From Rhodoglobus vestalii (GTDB lineage: Bacteria > Actinomycetota > Actinomycetes > Actinomycetales > Microbacteriaceae), in assembly GCF_006788895.1 (NCBI RefSeq), contig NZ_VFRA01000001.1, forward strand, positions 1,240,001 through 1,304,000: 64,000 bases of DNA. Reading direction: 5' to 3'. How positions within the stretch are numbered: position 1 is the first letter of the stretch; every line of letters begins with the position of its first letter. Made by a program: the position numbers and the translations under genes. A model generated the notes under the pieces. It saw only the letters and a list, made by a program, of their open reading frames with translations. It searched no databases and had not been told where the DNA came from. Positions 42,031-50,707 of this stretch are shown piece after piece.

Positions 42031-43364
42031 GCGCCATGTTTCGATCACTGCGCATCTTCAACTACCGACTCTGGACCATCGGTGCGATCGTTTCCAACAC
42101 GGGCGCGTGGATGCAGCGCACCGCCCAAGACTGGATCGTGCTCACCGAGCTGACCGATTATGATGCCGCGGCTCTCGGGTTCACGATGGCCCTGCAGTTT
42201 GGCCCACTGCTGCTGCTCATGCCGGTTGCGGGCATTATCGCCGATCGTTTTGATCGTCGAAAAGTGTTGATCTGGACCCAGTTCAGCCAGATGGTGCTCG
42301 CGCTCGGCCTCGGAATTCTCGTCGTTTCAGACAACGCGCAGCTGTGGCATGTCTACGTTTTTGCTCTCCTGCTGGGAATCGCTACCGCAATTGATGCCCC
42401 AGCTCGGCAAGCTTTCGTTTCTGAGCTGGTGAGCGACAAGGATCTCCCCAACGCTGTCGCCCTCAACTCCATGTCTTTCCAGAGCGCTCGACTCATCGGC
42501 CCCGCCATCGCTGGCGTTCTCGTTGCCGTGATCGGCTCCGGGCCCGTGTTTCTCGTGAATGCGGCATCCTTTGCGGGGGTGCTGGCGTCCCTGTGGTTCA
42601 TCCGCCGCTCCCAACTGTTTTCGGTCGTTAAGCTCGGGCGGGCAAAGGGGCAGATTCGGGACGGGTTGCGCTACGTGCGCCGCCGGCCCGACATCCTCAT
42701 CGTGCTCGTCATGGTCTTTTTGGTGGGAACCTTCGGGTTCAACTTCCCCGTCTTCATTTCCACCATGGCGACCGCCGAATTCGATAAGGGCGCGGCCGAG
42801 TTTGGTCTACTCTCCTCAATGATGGCCGTTGGGGCAATCGTCGGTTCCCTTCTGGCGGCCCGGCGGGAACGCGCCCGCATCGGTATCGTCGTGATCGGAT
42901 CGGCGTTCTTCGGTCTGGCCTGTGTGCTCGCCGCCATCGCCCCCAGCTATTGGACGTTCGGAGCCGCCCTCACCATCGTCGGCGTCTCTTCACTCACCAT
43001 GATGACCACCGCCAACGCCTACGTACAGACCTCAACCACCCCCATCATGCGGGGCCGAGTAATGGCGCTCTATCTCGCAATTTTTGCCGGCGGCACCCCG
43101 ATCGGCGCCCCCATCGTCGGTTGGGCAGCCAACGAACTCGGCGCACGCTGGGCGCTCGGCATTGGAGCACTCTCGGGGCTGCTCGCCGCCGCAATCGCGA
43201 TCACCTGGCTTGTATACAGCCGCGGGATGCGGGTCGGGCTCGTTCCCGAAAGTCGCTTTCGCCTGCGGCTGCGCTTCCCACCCGAGCCCACGCCCTTCGA
43301 AGCTCGCGAACTCGCAACCCAAGAGATCGCGATCGTGGAGAGCACCACACGCCGCACCAGCTAG
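42027..43364 (+). CDS. MFS exporter (MFS_3, EntS-like)
   Basis: A 445-residue transporter with about 12 membrane spans, starting FRSLRIFNYRLWTIGAIVSN, with GIIADRFDRRKVLI as the conserved loop between helices 2 and 3. It belongs to the MFS_3 group that includes enterobactin exporter EntS and many proteins of unknown substrate. The C-terminal tail is Arg-rich and cytoplasmic. GTG start overlaps the MarR stop by four bases, so both are in one transcript and regulation by that MarR is likely. Drug or metabolite export is inferred. Confidence 0.88.
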   Translation: MSAMFRSLRIFNYRLWTIGAIVSNTGAWMQRTAQDWIVLTELTDYDAAALGFTMALQFGPLLLLMPVAGIIADRFDRRKVLIWTQFSQMVLALGLGILVVSDNAQLWHVYVFALLLGIATAIDAPARQAFVSELVSDKDLPNAVALNSMSFQSARLIGPAIAGVLVAVIGSGPVFLVNAASFAGVLASLWFIRRSQLFSVVKLGRAKGQIRDGLRYVRRRPDILIVLVMVFLVGTFGFNFPVFISTMATAEFDKGAAEFGLLSSMMAVGAIVGSLLAARRERARIGIVVIGSAFFGLACVLAAIAPSYWTFGAALTIVGVSSLTMMTTANAYVQTSTTPIMRGRVMALYLAIFAGGTPIGAPIVGWAANELGARWALGIGALSGLLAAAIAITWLVYSRGMRVGLVPESRFRLRLRFPPEPTPFEARELATQEIAIVESTTRRTS

Positions 43365-43394
43365 ACGGCACAAACGGGTGGATGCCCGCAGACA

Positions 43395-44261
43395 CTAGGC
43401 CTCGCGAGTAATTTCTACGCTCACAAACAGGGTCGACTTGAATGCCCCCGCGTAGACGCCCCGCAGCGGCGGCACGTCGTTGTAGTCGCGACCGCGACCC
43501 ACCAAAACGTGCCGATCACCAATATCGATCAGGTTGGTGGGGTCATAGCCACGCCACTGACCGTCGCAGAACCATTCGATCCAGGCGTGGGACTCGCCGG
43601 TAACAGTCTCACCGATGGCAGCATCCGGTTTCGGATGCAAGTAGCCAGACACGTAGCGTGCGGGAATTCCGACCGAACGCAGAGCCCCCAGAGCGAGGTG
43701 GGCGATGTCTTGACAGACACCCTTGCCGCCCACCCAGGCTTCACCCGCCGTCGAATGCACCCCGGTGACACCACTCATGTATTCAATCGCATTGCCAATT
43801 GCCATCGAAATCTGTAGCGCCGCCTCACACGCATTATCGGTCTGCGAGGCGATATCTTTCGCGAGCGCAACAACCTCCGCCGGAGGCTCCGTGCGGCGGG
43901 TCTGACTCAGGTTCTCTACCGCCTGCATCGACAACTCTGCCGCCGCCGCAAGATCGGGCCAGCTCATGCCCCCCGATTCGTGCTCACGCTCGTGCACCTC
44001 AACCAAACTTGTCGCCGTCAGCGAAAGTTCCTTGTGCCCGGTGAGCACCTCGAACGAGGCGACGCGTGAACCCCAATAGTCGACATAGTTGCTCTGACTT
44101 GAGAGCGGCAGAATGTCCAAATTAGAGAACAGCACCAGCTGACTCTCGACGCTGGCGGGCAGCATCCGCGCCTCGTTGTAGGAGGCTGTGACGTCTCCGC
44201 CGTAGCTGAACCCGGTGGAGTGTTTAATTCTCAAGCGCTTCATGAGATCTCTCCTACCCAC
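43395..44261 (-). CDS. Transglutaminase-like protease-fold protein
   Basis: A 288-residue protein with an N-terminal bacterial transglutaminase-associated beta domain (IKHSTGFSYGGDVTASYNEA) and a papain-like core: catalytic Cys in GKGVCQDIAHLALGALRSVG, His in GESHAWIEWFCDGQW, Asp in GYDPTNLIDIG. It is the last gene of a cluster with an alpha-E protein and a circularly permuted ATP-grasp gene. In the comparative work of Iyer, Aravind and colleagues this trio is predicted to make and cut or crosslink small peptides. Its start overlaps the end of the alpha-E gene by 22 bases. Confidence 0.9.
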   Translation of the reverse strand: MGRRDLMKRLRIKHSTGFSYGGDVTASYNEARMLPASVESQLVLFSNLDILPLSSQSNYVDYWGSRVASFEVLTGHKELSLTATSLVEVHEREHESGGMSWPDLAAAAELSMQAVENLSQTRRTEPPAEVVALAKDIASQTDNACEAALQISMAIGNAIEYMSGVTGVHSTAGEAWVGGKGVCQDIAHLALGALRSVGIPARYVSGYLHPKPDAAIGETVTGESHAWIEWFCDGQWRGYDPTNLIDIGDRHVLVGRGRDYNDVPPLRGVYAGAFKSTLFVSVEITREA

Positions 44262-45172
44262 TCAGGGGCTGCGTTTGTGGGGAAGTAGCGTTGACGCACC
44301 GCTTCGGAGGCGGCGCTGGTGGCCGCCTGCACGCGATCCATGTGCAGCGGCAGATCATCCAAAATTTCGGCAATGGGTCGGTACTCGAGCTCACTGCGAA
44401 TCTTGCCGAGCAGGCGTTGCGAATGATCGGCAACCCCGACCCGGTTCATTCGGCGCGGCTCAAGTTCGCGCATGCAATCCTCTGCCCGTGAAACGGAAAA
44501 TAGGATGCTGCGCGGAAACAGGCGATCAAGCAGCAAGAACTCTGCCGCATTGCTGGCGCTCGGCATACCACGGTAGGTGCGCAGGTACGGCTCGTAGGCA
44601 CCACACGACCGCAAAATCGTGGTCCACGACGGGCCACTGGCTTCAGTGAGGCTGCGCGTTGCCAGCAGGCGAGCGGTCATGTCTGCGCGTTCGAGGCTGC
44701 GACCGAGCGTGAAGAACTGCCACGCCTCATCGCGACTCGTCGCCGACTCAATGATGCCAACGGCCAGAGCGCTGCGCTCACGAACCCAGGCGAAGAAATC
44801 GCTGACCTTGTCACCAGAAATGCGGCGCGGCATGCGTGCCAGGGTGGTGTTGAGGCACTCCCACAGCTCGGTCGAGACGATCTCGCGTGCACGGCGAGCA
44901 TTCTCGCGGGCGGCACCAATTGAGTAGCCGATCGAGGCCGGTTCGGAGCGGTCGACGGCCAGAATCGAGAGCACATCGCCGCGAGTAAGCTCGGTGTCTT
45001 CGGGGGCTTGGCTCCCCATCACGCTCAAGAGTGCACGACACGCGTCATCTTCTTCGATCCACGGATCTTCGAGCAGCAATTGGAGGTGCACATCGAGGAT
45101 GCGCGCGGTTCCATCGGCACGCTCAATGTAGCGTCCGATCCAGAACAGCGATTCTGCAATGCGGCTCAGCAT
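44240..45172 (-). CDS. Alpha-E domain protein
   Basis: A 310-residue all-helical protein with the family start MLSRIAESLFWIGRYIERAD and conserved charged residues (RYIERAD, FFTLGRSLERADMTARLLAT). Alpha-E proteins occur almost only next to permuted ATP-grasp ligases and transglutaminases, and are thought to serve as scaffold or partner. It overlaps the ATP-grasp gene stop by seven bases and the transglutaminase start by 22, showing tight coupling. Confidence 0.9.
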   Translation of the reverse strand: MLSRIAESLFWIGRYIERADGTARILDVHLQLLLEDPWIEEDDACRALLSVMGSQAPEDTELTRGDVLSILAVDRSEPASIGYSIGAARENARRAREIVSTELWECLNTTLARMPRRISGDKVSDFFAWVRERSALAVGIIESATSRDEAWQFFTLGRSLERADMTARLLATRSLTEASGPSWTTILRSCGAYEPYLRTYRGMPSASNAAEFLLLDRLFPRSILFSVSRAEDCMRELEPRRMNRVGVADHSQRLLGKIRSELEYRPIAEILDDLPLHMDRVQAATSAASEAVRQRYFPTNAAPEWVGEIS

Positions 45173-46852
45173 GATGAACCTCCCTCGGTTTCAGCAGCCT
45201 GTTCTCGCTGCTGCTCCTCTTGCTGTTGCTGCTCTTCTTGTCGCGTATGACGTCGACCATGCGAACTATCGTGGTCCTCGGCGTGAGCGTGAGGCTTGGT
45301 CGTCTCGAGCAACATTTCGGGAGTGATGACAGTGATGGCTTCGGTCTCCGCCTGATACTCGACCAGGTTTTGCACCCGGTTCGACGCCTCGGGGGAGGTT
45401 TCACGACCCACAACCCAGGTATCTTTCGAGCCACCGCCCTGGGAGCTGTTGACAACAAGTTGGCCCTCGGGCAACGCAACGCGGGTGAGCCCACCGGGCA
45501 GCACCCACACATCGCTGCCGTCATTGACGGCGAACGGGCGGAGGTCAGCGTGACGCGGTCGCATGCCATCGTCAACAACCGTCGGAATGGTGGACAGCTG
45601 CACGACAGGCTGCGCAATCCATCCACGAGGATCTTTGCGCAACTGTTCCTTCAGCGTGGCCAATTCAGCCTTGGATGCCGCTGGCCCAATCACCAGACCC
45701 TTACCGCCTGATCCGTCGACGGGTTTCACGACCAGCTCATCCAGTCGGTCGAGCACTTCTTCGAGGGATCCCGGGTCTTCAAGTCTCCACGTTTGCACGT
45801 TGGGGAGGATCGCCTTTTCGCCGAGGTAGTACTCGGTGAGATCTGGCAGATAGGTGTAGACGAGTTTGTCGTCCGCAACACCGTTGCCGACCGCGTTGGC
45901 GATCGTGACGTTGCCCAGTCGTGCGGCAAGCATCATGCCGGGGCTGCCGAGCATGGAATCGGCGTGGAAGTGATGCGGAGTCAAGGAATTCGTCATCAAC
46001 GCGGCGGTAAATCACGTCAACGCGGGTGGGGCCAGCGGTGGTGCGCATCCACACGCGGCCACCGGAACAGAACAGGTCCCGGCCTTCAACAAGCTCGACA
46101 CCCATGAGGCGGGCAAGCAGGGTGTGCTCGAAGTACGCAGAGTTGTAAACACCCGGGGTGAGAACAACAACAGTGGGGTCCTCGATGCCGCTGGGCGAGC
46201 TTGCTCGCAGGGCCTGCAGGAGTTTATGCGGGTAGTCACCAACAGGGCGAACGCGCATCGAGACAAATAGTTCGGGCAACGTTTGGGCCATCACTCGACG
46301 GTTGGAGATCACATAACTCACACCGCTCGGCACACGAACGTTATCTTCGAGCACCCGCCACGCGCCCACTTCGTCACGAATCAGGTCGATACCGCTGACC
46401 TGAATTCGCACACCGTTTGCCGGTTCGATTCCGGCAGCTTGACGATGAAAGTGGCTGGATGAGGTGATCATCCGGGCGGGGATCACACCGTCTCTTATAG
46501 CAGTCTGTGGCCCGTAGATATCTGCGAGGAATGCTTCGAGCGCGCGCACCCGCTGCTTCACGCCTGTCTCGACCTGTTTCCATTCAGAAAGGTCGATCAC
46601 GCGGGGTACCGGGTCGAGTGGGAACGGCCTCTCTTCACCGGCAAAGTCGAAGGTCACGCCCTGAGCAAGGTAGCTGTCTGCCAGGGCTTCGGTGCGCCCG
46701 TGCAACTCTTCTTGGGTCATCTGAGCGAGCGCGTCGTGAATTTCTCGATAGGGGCGACGTATCTCGCTATCGGCAGAGAACATCTCATCCCACGCGGCCG
46801 GTCCGGTGCGTTTGGAGGCGCTTGATGTGTATCCGTCAAACAAATCTGCCAT
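45166..46852 (-). pseudogene. Circularly permuted type 2 ATP-grasp protein, frameshifted
   Basis: The N-terminal frame (from ATG 46852) has the expected sequence to VDVIYRRVDDEFLD near 45980. The family then continues as in HADSMLGSPGMMLAARLGNV, which is found only in the next frame and runs to the stop at 45166 (YTYLPDLTEYYLGEKAILPN, LVVKPVDGSGGKGLVIGP with ATP-binding Lys residues). One extra base, probably A at 45979 (plus strand), accounts for the break; removing it reads DPHHFHADSM. Both halves are otherwise intact and the downstream genes look healthy, so a sequencing error or a recent mutation is as likely as decay. The C-terminus has an unusual Gln/Glu-rich tail (RQEEQQQQEEQQREQAAE). 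Confidence 0.85.
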
Positions 46853-46937
46853 CTAACGAGACTATTCGTCTCTGCGGATTTTCGCTCACCTGTGGGTCGA
46901 TTGCGACATAGCGGCGCACACAATTTACACTCGAGGG

Positions 46938-47582
46938 GTGCCTCACTCCCTCCCCACCATCCTTGTGCTTCCCGGCGGAGGGTATTCCCATCTCGCACCC
47001 CACGAAGGCGAACCCGTTGCTGCCTGGTTGCGTTCGATCGGGTGGAATGCTCGCGTTGTCGAATACCCTGTGGCCACGAAACATCCTGGCCCATTGCTGG
47101 CAATTCAGTCTGAAATTGCGAAAGAGCGTGCTGCCGGGGCAACAACGGTGGGTGTTTTCGGGTTCTCGGCGGGTGGTCATCTTGCCGGTCACGCCGCGGT
47201 TGCGCCCATTGCGAAGCCTGACGAGCGCCCCGATTTTGTGGTGCTCGGCTACCCCGTGGTGAGCATGACGAGCCCCACGCATGTGGGCTCTCGCGAAAAT
47301 TTGATCGGTCTGGATGCCAACGCTCTGCTGCGCGAAGACACCTCCCTTGAACTGTTGGTCACCCCAGCAACCCCACCGATGTTCATTTGGCATACGGCCG
47401 CCGACGAGCCGGTACCCGTTGCCGAACACTCCTACCCGCTCGCCGCCGCACTTGCAGCCGCCGGTGTGCGCCATGAACTTCACGTCTTCCCCGACGGCGA
47501 ACACGGGCTCGGCCTTGCCGAGGGAAGCTCGGCAGAGGCGTGGCAGCCCCTCTGCGAGATGTGGCTGAACTCGCTGCGCTAA
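46938..47582 (+). CDS. Alpha/beta hydrolase (esterase/dipeptidyl-peptidase-like)
   Basis: A 214-residue hydrolase starting with GTG at 46938 (GGGGTG just upstream). LVLPGGGYSHLAPHEGEPVA has the HGGG-like oxyanion loop replaced by PGGGY, as in acetyl-esterase and BD-FAE-type families; the nucleophile is in GVFGFSAGGHLAGHAAV; Asp and His are in WHTAADEPVPV and FPDGEHGLGLAEG. It probably removes acyl groups from a small ester. It is divergent from the ATP-grasp gene cluster, with an 85-base gap. Confidence 0.88.
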   Translation: MPHSLPTILVLPGGGYSHLAPHEGEPVAAWLRSIGWNARVVEYPVATKHPGPLLAIQSEIAKERAAGATTVGVFGFSAGGHLAGHAAVAPIAKPDERPDFVVLGYPVVSMTSPTHVGSRENLIGLDANALLREDTSLELLVTPATPPMFIWHTAADEPVPVAEHSYPLAAALAAAGVRHELHVFPDGEHGLGLAEGSSAEAWQPLCEMWLNSLR

Positions 47583-47592
47583 GAGCTAATGT

Positions 47593-48276
47593 CTACCGTC
47601 GCAGGCTGAAGGCTTCCGCTTTAGCGGTCGGCCCGGAGACCAGAATGGTGTCGCTGGCAGCGATCACAGTCGTCTCGCTCGTGTGGGTCCACGTTCCACC
47701 CTTCGGCCGAACTGCAGTGATGGTGACGCCAGCGGTCGAACGCACGCGCGACTCCCCCAACGATTTGCCGACGATACCCAACGGTGGTGCCATCTTTACG
47801 AGGGAGAACCCGTCACCGATTTCGAGGTAATCCTGCATCGAACCGCGCACCAGGTGGGCCACCCGGCGCCCCATTTCTTTCTCCGGATACACCACGTGTC
47901 GCACACCGAGCTGTTCCAAGATTGTGCCGTGAGCGTCGTTGACCGCTTTGGCCCACAGGTGCTCAACGTCAGAACGCAACAGCAGCGAGGTAGTGAGGAT
48001 GCTCGCCTGAATATCGCTGCCGATTGACACCACCACACGGTCGAATTCGGGTACCGCCAATTGTTTGAGCACTTCCTCGCGCGTGGAGTCGGCACACACC
48101 ACATGGGTGAGATGCCCGTTGAGTTCCTGAACGATCGACTCATCAGCGTCGATACCCAGCACTTCTGTGCCATTGGCCATGAGCTCGAGGGCCAGTGCGC
48201 GACCGAAGCGCCCCAACCCGATGACCGCCACCGAATCTGCGGCAGCCACTGATGCGGCATCCGAACGAGAGAACAT
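47593..48276 (-). CDS. ktrA: Ktr/Trk potassium channel regulatory subunit (RCK)
   Basis: Gates the KtrB pore in response to nucleotides. ATG at 48276 (MFSRSDAASVAAADSVAVIG), eight bases past the upstream stop, gives 227 residues; the longer open frame lies inside the ktrB gene. The RCK-N Rossmann site is VIGLGRFGRALALELM, with VLGIDADES as the second strand and acidic ribose-binding residue. The RCK-C domain follows (about 140-225). Cyclic-di-AMP may act on such proteins; there is no direct evidence here. Confidence 0.9.
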   Translation of the reverse strand: MFSRSDAASVAAADSVAVIGLGRFGRALALELMANGTEVLGIDADESIVQELNGHLTHVVCADSTREEVLKQLAVPEFDRVVVSIGSDIQASILTTSLLLRSDVEHLWAKAVNDAHGTILEQLGVRHVVYPEKEMGRRVAHLVRGSMQDYLEIGDGFSLVKMAPPLGIVGKSLGESRVRSTAGVTITAVRPKGGTWTHTSETTVIAASDTILVSGPTAKAEAFSLRR

Positions 48277-48283
48277 GCGCAAT

Positions 48284-49648
48284 TTAGCCAATGATCGGCC
48301 TTTCTTTAGGAAGTTCATAGAGCACGGCGCGTTCGCGGAGCGCGAGGGCTGACGCAAAAACAATGGGCCCGAGTCGACCCACAAACATGAGTAGGGTGAG
48401 AATAAGTTGACCGAGTGGGGGAAGCTGGGCGGTTATTCCCGTCGAGAGCCCCACCGTTCCAAACGCCGAAACGGTCTCAAAAAGCACGGCAGCCAGCGGG
48501 AGCCCGGAGAGCAACATGAGGGCCACGGTGGATGCCGCAACGACGGCCCCCGCCAACAGAATGACCGAGATCGCCTGACGGTGCACCCCGCGCGACAGTC
48601 GCTTGCCGAACACGTTCACGACGCCGTCGCCGCGCACCTCCGCCACAAGAATGAAGAACAGCACCGCAAACGTGGTGATTTTGATGCCACCGGCAGTGCC
48701 CGCGGGGCCGCCTCCGATAAACATGAGGGCGGTCATCCCGAACTGGGAAGCTTCACTCATTGCCCCAATATCGATGCTGTTGAAACCAGCGGTTCGGGTT
48801 TGCACCGACTGAAAGAATCCCGCCAGAATTTTGGTCGGCCAGTTGAGTGGGCCGAGAGTCGCCGGGTTATTCCACTCGATGAGGGTGATGTACAGCGTGC
48901 CAAACACCAGCAGCAACGGGGTTGCCGCGATAACGATACGGGTGTTCATGCTCCACTTGAGACGGTTGCCGCCGTAGCGAAGCAGCTGCACGATCACCGG
49001 AAATCCCAGACCGCCAAGAATGATGGCCGCGCACAGGGTTAGTGAGATGACCGGGTCGTCGACGAAGGACATGATGCTGTCGCTGAAGAGACCAAATCCC
49101 GCGTTGTTGAACGCTGATACGGCGTGAAAAATTGCTAACCAGGCAGCCTCTCCGGCACCCTTCCCGTATCGCACCATAAACCAGACGAACAAGATGACTG
49201 CAGCGGCGGCTTCGATCACGAGTGAGATTTTGAGCACCCCGAGCACAAGATCGCGCACGTTGCCGAATCCCTGCGCTTTGGTCTCTGCGGCCGTCGTAAT
49301 GCGGGACCGCAGCGACAGGCGTCGCACCACCGCGATGCCGATAATTGAGGCGAACGTCATCACCCCGAACCCACCGATCTGGATGAGAACGAGGATTACG
49401 ATCTGGCCGAAGCCCGTCCAGTAGGTGGGAGTATCAACGATGACCAAACCGGTCACACACACCGCAGACACGGCGGTGAAGAAGGCTTCGAGGAGGGTGG
49501 CGGCACCCGGTCCGGTGCGGGAAATCGGCAGCGACAGCAGAACTGTTCCCGCAACAATGGTTATGAGAAACCCGAGAAGGGTGAGTTGCGCTGGTCGAAC
49601 TAGCTTTCGCTGTGAACCCGCCTCACGGACGATATTGTGCACCGGCAC
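48284..49648 (-). CDS. ktrB: Ktr/Trk-type potassium uptake pore subunit
   Basis: A 454-residue TrkH/KtrB channel protein with four M1-P-M2 repeats. The selectivity-filter Gly residues are in AVCVTGLVIVDTP, AFNNAGFGLF, QTRTAGFNSIDIG and AFGTVGLSTG. GTG start at 49648 has no strong ribosome binding site. It is read before ktrA with only seven bases between, so pore and gate are made together. It imports K+, probably with Na+ or by membrane potential. Confidence 0.92.
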   Translation of the reverse strand: MPVHNIVREAGSQRKLVRPAQLTLLGFLITIVAGTVLLSLPISRTGPGAATLLEAFFTAVSAVCVTGLVIVDTPTYWTGFGQIVILVLIQIGGFGVMTFASIIGIAVVRRLSLRSRITTAAETKAQGFGNVRDLVLGVLKISLVIEAAAAVILFVWFMVRYGKGAGEAAWLAIFHAVSAFNNAGFGLFSDSIMSFVDDPVISLTLCAAIILGGLGFPVIVQLLRYGGNRLKWSMNTRIVIAATPLLLVFGTLYITLIEWNNPATLGPLNWPTKILAGFFQSVQTRTAGFNSIDIGAMSEASQFGMTALMFIGGGPAGTAGGIKITTFAVLFFILVAEVRGDGVVNVFGKRLSRGVHRQAISVILLAGAVVAASTVALMLLSGLPLAAVLFETVSAFGTVGLSTGITAQLPPLGQLILTLLMFVGRLGPIVFASALALRERAVLYELPKERPIIG

Positions 49649-49684
49649 ACACTACGCCTGTTTGAGCGAGCGTGGAGCACTACC

Positions 49685-50125
49685 TCAGGTGCCCAGTGGC
49701 TCCAGAACAAACACCGGGATCTCTCGGTCTGTTTTCGCCTGATAATCCGCATAGTCGGGGTACGCGGCAACCGAGCGTTCCCACCACAGCACCTTCTCGT
49801 CTCCGGTGACTTCGCGGGCCATAAAATCACCCTTCGCACCCACGTCGTGCAGTTCAACGTGGGGGTGGGCGACGATATTAAAATACCAGACCGGATGCTT
49901 CGGTGCCCCACCGAGAGACGCGACGACCGCATAGTTGCCGTCGTGTTCCACCCGCATGAGCGCGGTCTTTCGCAGCTTGCCCGACTTCGCCCCCACCGTG
50001 GTGAGCACAATGACGGGCATCCCCCGCATGAGGTTGCCTTCATGACCGTTGCTGGCTTCAAAGGTTTCGGCCTGCTCGCGGGCCCACTCTGAGGCGCTGG
50101 GTTCGTATTCTCCTGTTAGTGGCAT
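49685..50125 (-). CDS. Deazaflavin (F420)-dependent nitroreductase family protein
   Basis: A 146-residue protein of the Ddn/PNPOx-like split-barrel group. The family start ([20 protein letters not shown]), [40 protein letters not shown] and [15 protein letters not shown] are all present. Members reduce activated esters, nitroaromatics or quinones with F420H2, so the cell probably makes coenzyme F420, which fits an actinobacterium. Substrate unknown; monocistronic. Confidence 0.92.
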   Translation of the reverse strand: MPLTGEYEPSASEWAREQAETFEASNGHEGNLMRGMPVIVLTTVGAKSGKLRKTALMRVEHDGNYAVVASLGGAPKHPVWYFNIVAHPHVELHDVGAKGDFMAREVTGDEKVLWWERSVAAYPDYADYQAKTDREIPVFVLEPLGT

Positions 50126-50201
50126 ACCCCCACGCTACCCCGGTCGAGATAGGTAGTTATTACTCTGGTGCGCGACGCCCCCGCAGCGGTTGAATGGGCG
50201 C

Positions 50202-50699
50202 ATGTTTACATCACAGCGTGCGCTTAGAGGCGCAATTTCGGTCGCTATCGCGGCAGGTCTTACCGTGTCACTATCGGGATGCTTCGGCAACCCGCTCGAA
50301 AACCTCACCAATGGTCTCGTTGAAGGCACCGTCGAGAACGTTATCGAGGGCCAGACCGGGGTCGACATTGACGTCGACGGTGACGGAACGGGTGGCAAGC
50401 TTCCCGATTCGTGGCCGTCTGAGGTTCCTGTTCCCGATGGCAAGATCGGTTTCTCTCTGGCAGCGGGAGGCAGTTTCAGCGCCATGGTCACTGTGCCCGG
50501 GCTCGCCGAGGCCGAAGCGGGATACGAGAATCTGGTTTCCTCTGGCTACGAACTAGTTTCTGAAATTTCACTCGGCGAAGACGCTTACGCTTACGGGCTG
50601 CAAAAAGACAACTGGTCGGTGCAGTACTCCTGGGGCATCAACGAGGACGGGACTGCGAGCGTCAGTGTGATCGCGACCGAGACTGAGACAAGTGGATAG
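50202..50699 (+). CDS. Predicted lipoprotein, function unknown
   Basis: ATG at 50202 gives a 165-residue protein with a typical lipoprotein signal (MFTSQRALRGAISVAIAAGL, then lipobox LSGC). The mature part is acidic (VDIDVDGDGTGG may bind a metal), then a domain of about 90 residues with WPSEVPVPDGKIGFSLAAGG and a repeating beta pattern. Similar proteins are common in Microbacteriaceae but unnamed. No operon partner; it is divergent from the upstream deazaflavin gene. Confidence 0.75.
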   Translation: MFTSQRALRGAISVAIAAGLTVSLSGCFGNPLENLTNGLVEGTVENVIEGQTGVDIDVDGDGTGGKLPDSWPSEVPVPDGKIGFSLAAGGSFSAMVTVPGLAEAEAGYENLVSSGYELVSEISLGEDAYAYGLQKDNWSVQYSWGINEDGTASVSVIATETETSG

Positions 50700-50707
50700 G
50701 GAGTGCA

